8,280 nt of DNA, from the NCBI GenBank assembly GCA_943325435.2, contig CALPPK020000033.1, positions 1-8,280 of the forward strand, in the 5' to 3' direction. The translations under genes and the position numbers were made by a program. The DNA is from Bifidobacterium breve. Lineage in GTDB: Bacteria > Actinomycetota > Acidimicrobiia > Acidimicrobiales > Ilumatobacteraceae. Of the stretch, positions 6,991-8,280 are shown in pieces; within the stretch, counting starts at the first letter, position 1, and each line of letters opens with the position of its first letter. Below the pieces are notes generated by a model. That model ran no database searches. It was given only the letters and a program-made list of their open reading frames with translations, and was not told the DNA's origin.

Positions 6991-7989
6991 GTGACTGTAC
7001 GCGTAGGTATCAACGGATTTGGCCGTATTGGCCGTAACTTCTTTCGGGCCATTGCTGCCCGGGGTGCTGACATCGAGATCGTGGCCGTCAATGATCTTGG
7101 TTCTCTCAAGACAATGGCCCATCTATTGAAGTACGACTCAGTCCTCGGAGTCTTGCCGAACACTATTGAAGCCGTCGAAGGTGGAATCAGCATTGATGGG
7201 AAAGTTTTGAAGGTTCTCACTGAGCGTGACCCAAAGGCCTTGCCATGGGGCGCTCTTGGTGTCGACCTTGTTATCGAATCAACAGGAATCTTCACAGACC
7301 GCGACAAAGCAGCAATGCATCTTGAAGGCGGAGCTCCTTTAGTAATAGTTAGTGCACCATCTAATGGCGCCGATGCAACCATCGTGTACGGCGTCAACCA
7401 GAATGACTTCAAGCGCGGTACTCACAAAGTGATTTCCAACGCCAGTTGTACAACTAACTGTTTCGTGCCAATGGTGAAAGTACTTGATGATGCGTTCGGC
7501 GTAGAGAACGGTCTGATGACCACAATTCATGCATATACCGGTGACCAGTCTTTGGTTGATGGACCTCATAGCGATCTGCGTCGCGCGCGTGGAGCTGCAA
7601 TTAATATCGTTCCAACCAGCACCGGTGCAGCGAGGGCTACAAGCCTCGTTCTTGAGTCAATGAAGGGCAAGCTTGACGGAACCTCGTTGCGTGTGCCTGT
7701 ACCTACGGGATCTATCACAGACTTCGTTGCGAACTTGAAGAAGCCAGCGTCAGTCGAGGAAATCAATGCAGCGTTTAAGGCTGCTGCTTCTGGCCCACTG
7801 AAGGGAATCCTGGAGTACACCGATGCACCAATCGTTTCAAGCGACATTGTGACTAATTCGCATTCGTGCATTTTCGACAGCGATCTGACAATGAGCATGG
7901 GCTCGTTGGTGAAGGTGCTCGGGTGGTACGACAACGAGTGGGGATATTCAAACCGCCTTGTCGATCTCACATTGCACGTAACTAAGTAG
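6991..7989 (+). CDS. gap: Glyceraldehyde-3-phosphate dehydrogenase, type I
   Basis: This enzyme converts glyceraldehyde 3-phosphate, NAD and phosphate to 1,3-bisphosphoglycerate in the cytosol; the next gene, pgk, uses that product. The 332-residue length is typical. The N-terminal nucleotide-binding motif is INGFGRIGR at 7-15, and D35 in VAVNDLG points to NAD rather than NADP. The catalytic Cys is C153 in ASCTTNC, and H180 in TIHAYTGDQ is the activating base. DGPHSDLRRARGAA and NIVPTSTGAA are the phosphate-binding loops, and WYDNEWGYSNR is near the C-terminus. No key residue is missing. The start is GTG, supported by the strong ribosome binding site 7 bases upstream and the family N-terminus. 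A 105-base gap separates it from rapZ, so it probably has its own promoter, and pgk begins 9 bases after it. Confidence 0.98.
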   Translation: MTVRVGINGFGRIGRNFFRAIAARGADIEIVAVNDLGSLKTMAHLLKYDSVLGVLPNTIEAVEGGISIDGKVLKVLTERDPKALPWGALGVDLVIESTGIFTDRDKAAMHLEGGAPLVIVSAPSNGADATIVYGVNQNDFKRGTHKVISNASCTTNCFVPMVKVLDDAFGVENGLMTTIHAYTGDQSLVDGPHSDLRRARGAAINIVPTSTGAARATSLVLESMKGKLDGTSLRVPVPTGSITDFVANLKKPASVEEINAAFKAAASGPLKGILEYTDAPIVSSDIVTNSHSCIFDSDLTMSMGSLVKVLGWYDNEWGYSNRLVDLTLHVTK

Positions 7990-7998
7990 GCATATCAA

Positions 7999-8280
7999 AT
8001 GGCACGTGTCCCAGTACTTGAGGACCTCGGAGATGTCGCTGGAAAGCGTGTGCTTGTCCGTACAGACTTCAATGTTCCGATGCACGGTGCAGATGATGCA
8101 CGCGAGATATCAGATGACTTTCGAATTCGTGCAGCACTGCCAACCATTGAGTGGTTGACAAGTAGGGGAGCCACGGTTGTTTGTGCCAGTCACCTCGGGC
8201 GTCCGAAGGGATCCCCTGAGGCCAAGTACTCGATGGAGCCAATTCGGCGTCGGCTAGCTGAACTGGCACCTGGTGTTGAA
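7999..8280 (+). CDS. pgk: Phosphoglycerate kinase, N-terminal part (3' end outside window)
   Basis: Phosphoglycerate kinase transfers the phosphate of 1,3-bisphosphoglycerate to ADP, the step after GAPDH in glycolysis. The frame runs from ATG 7999 to the end of the window, giving 94 residues with no stop; a full protein has about 390-400. The N-terminal substrate-binding domain is clear: [10 protein letters not shown] at 18-27 with R21, D23 and N25, then [13 protein letters not shown] at 38-50 with R42, and the phosphate-binding SHLGRPKG at 64-71 with H65 and R68. The nucleotide-binding domain lies outside the window. The start is 9 bases after the gap stop, and the weak purine stretch AGTAGG that overlaps that stop may serve as ribosome binding site, so translation is probably coupled to gap. 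Confidence 0.97.
   Translation, partial: MARVPVLEDLGDVAGKRVLVRTDFNVPMHGADDAREISDDFRIRAALPTIEWLTSRGATVVCASHLGRPKGSPEAKYSMEPIRRRLAELAPGVE

Noticed and set aside
6882..7412. Minus-strand open frame of 176 codons opposite the start of gap
   Set aside because: It overlaps gap completely, resembles no family I know, and its composition follows from the complement of gap codons. Long shadow frames are common opposite such genes.
7566..7970. Minus-strand open frame of 134 codons opposite the end of gap
   Set aside because: Fully contained in a certain gene, with no recognisable motif or start signal.
1..8280. Mobile elements, defence systems, CRISPR arrays, tRNA or rRNA genes
   Set aside because: No transposase, integrase, direct-repeat array or RNA gene was seen on either strand; genes fill the window almost fully and all match conserved bacterial families.

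Overview
This window is a compact, single-strand stretch of bacterial housekeeping genes. All seven genes read on the plus strand: uvrB (3' end only), uvrA, uvrC, a class I SAM-dependent methyltransferase, rapZ, gap and pgk (5' end only). By eye the base composition is close to half G+C. The gene order (uvr genes, then rapZ, then gap-pgk), the RapZ P-loop with Arg in place of Lys, and the style of the UvrC and GAPDH sequences suggest Actinomycetota. The UvrC wording and the moderate G+C fit an aquatic Acidimicrobiia-like lineage, but that finer placement is an inference and has not been tested by a tree.

Region 1 (1-5272) is the complete set of UvrABC nucleotide excision repair genes, ordered B-A-C with 20 and 2 bases between genes, so almost certainly co-transcribed. 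UvrA and UvrB find the lesion, UvrC then docks on UvrB and makes both incisions. UvrA carries a Lys-rich C-terminal tail built on a five-residue period, and a run of eight A residues at the junction between its two ATPase halves. UvrC has altered residues around its catalytic DxxH motif and a degenerate second helix-hairpin-helix.

Region 2 (5282-6885) continues the same closely spaced run with a methyltransferase of unknown substrate and rapZ, an NTP-binding regulatory protein.

Region 3 (6886-6990) is the only sizeable gap between genes (105 bases). It holds several small hairpins, a possible -10 element and the only strong Shine-Dalgarno sequence in the window. Region 4 (6991-8280) is the glycolytic pair gap-pgk.

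The two genes that usually lie between rapZ and gap in Actinomycetota, yvcK and whiA, are absent from this position. I see no mobile element, CRISPR array, tRNA or rRNA, and no obviously new multi-gene system. The points most worth checking are the A8 frameshift-type signal in uvrA, the missing yvcK-whiA pair, the Lys-rich UvrA tail and the UvrC changes.
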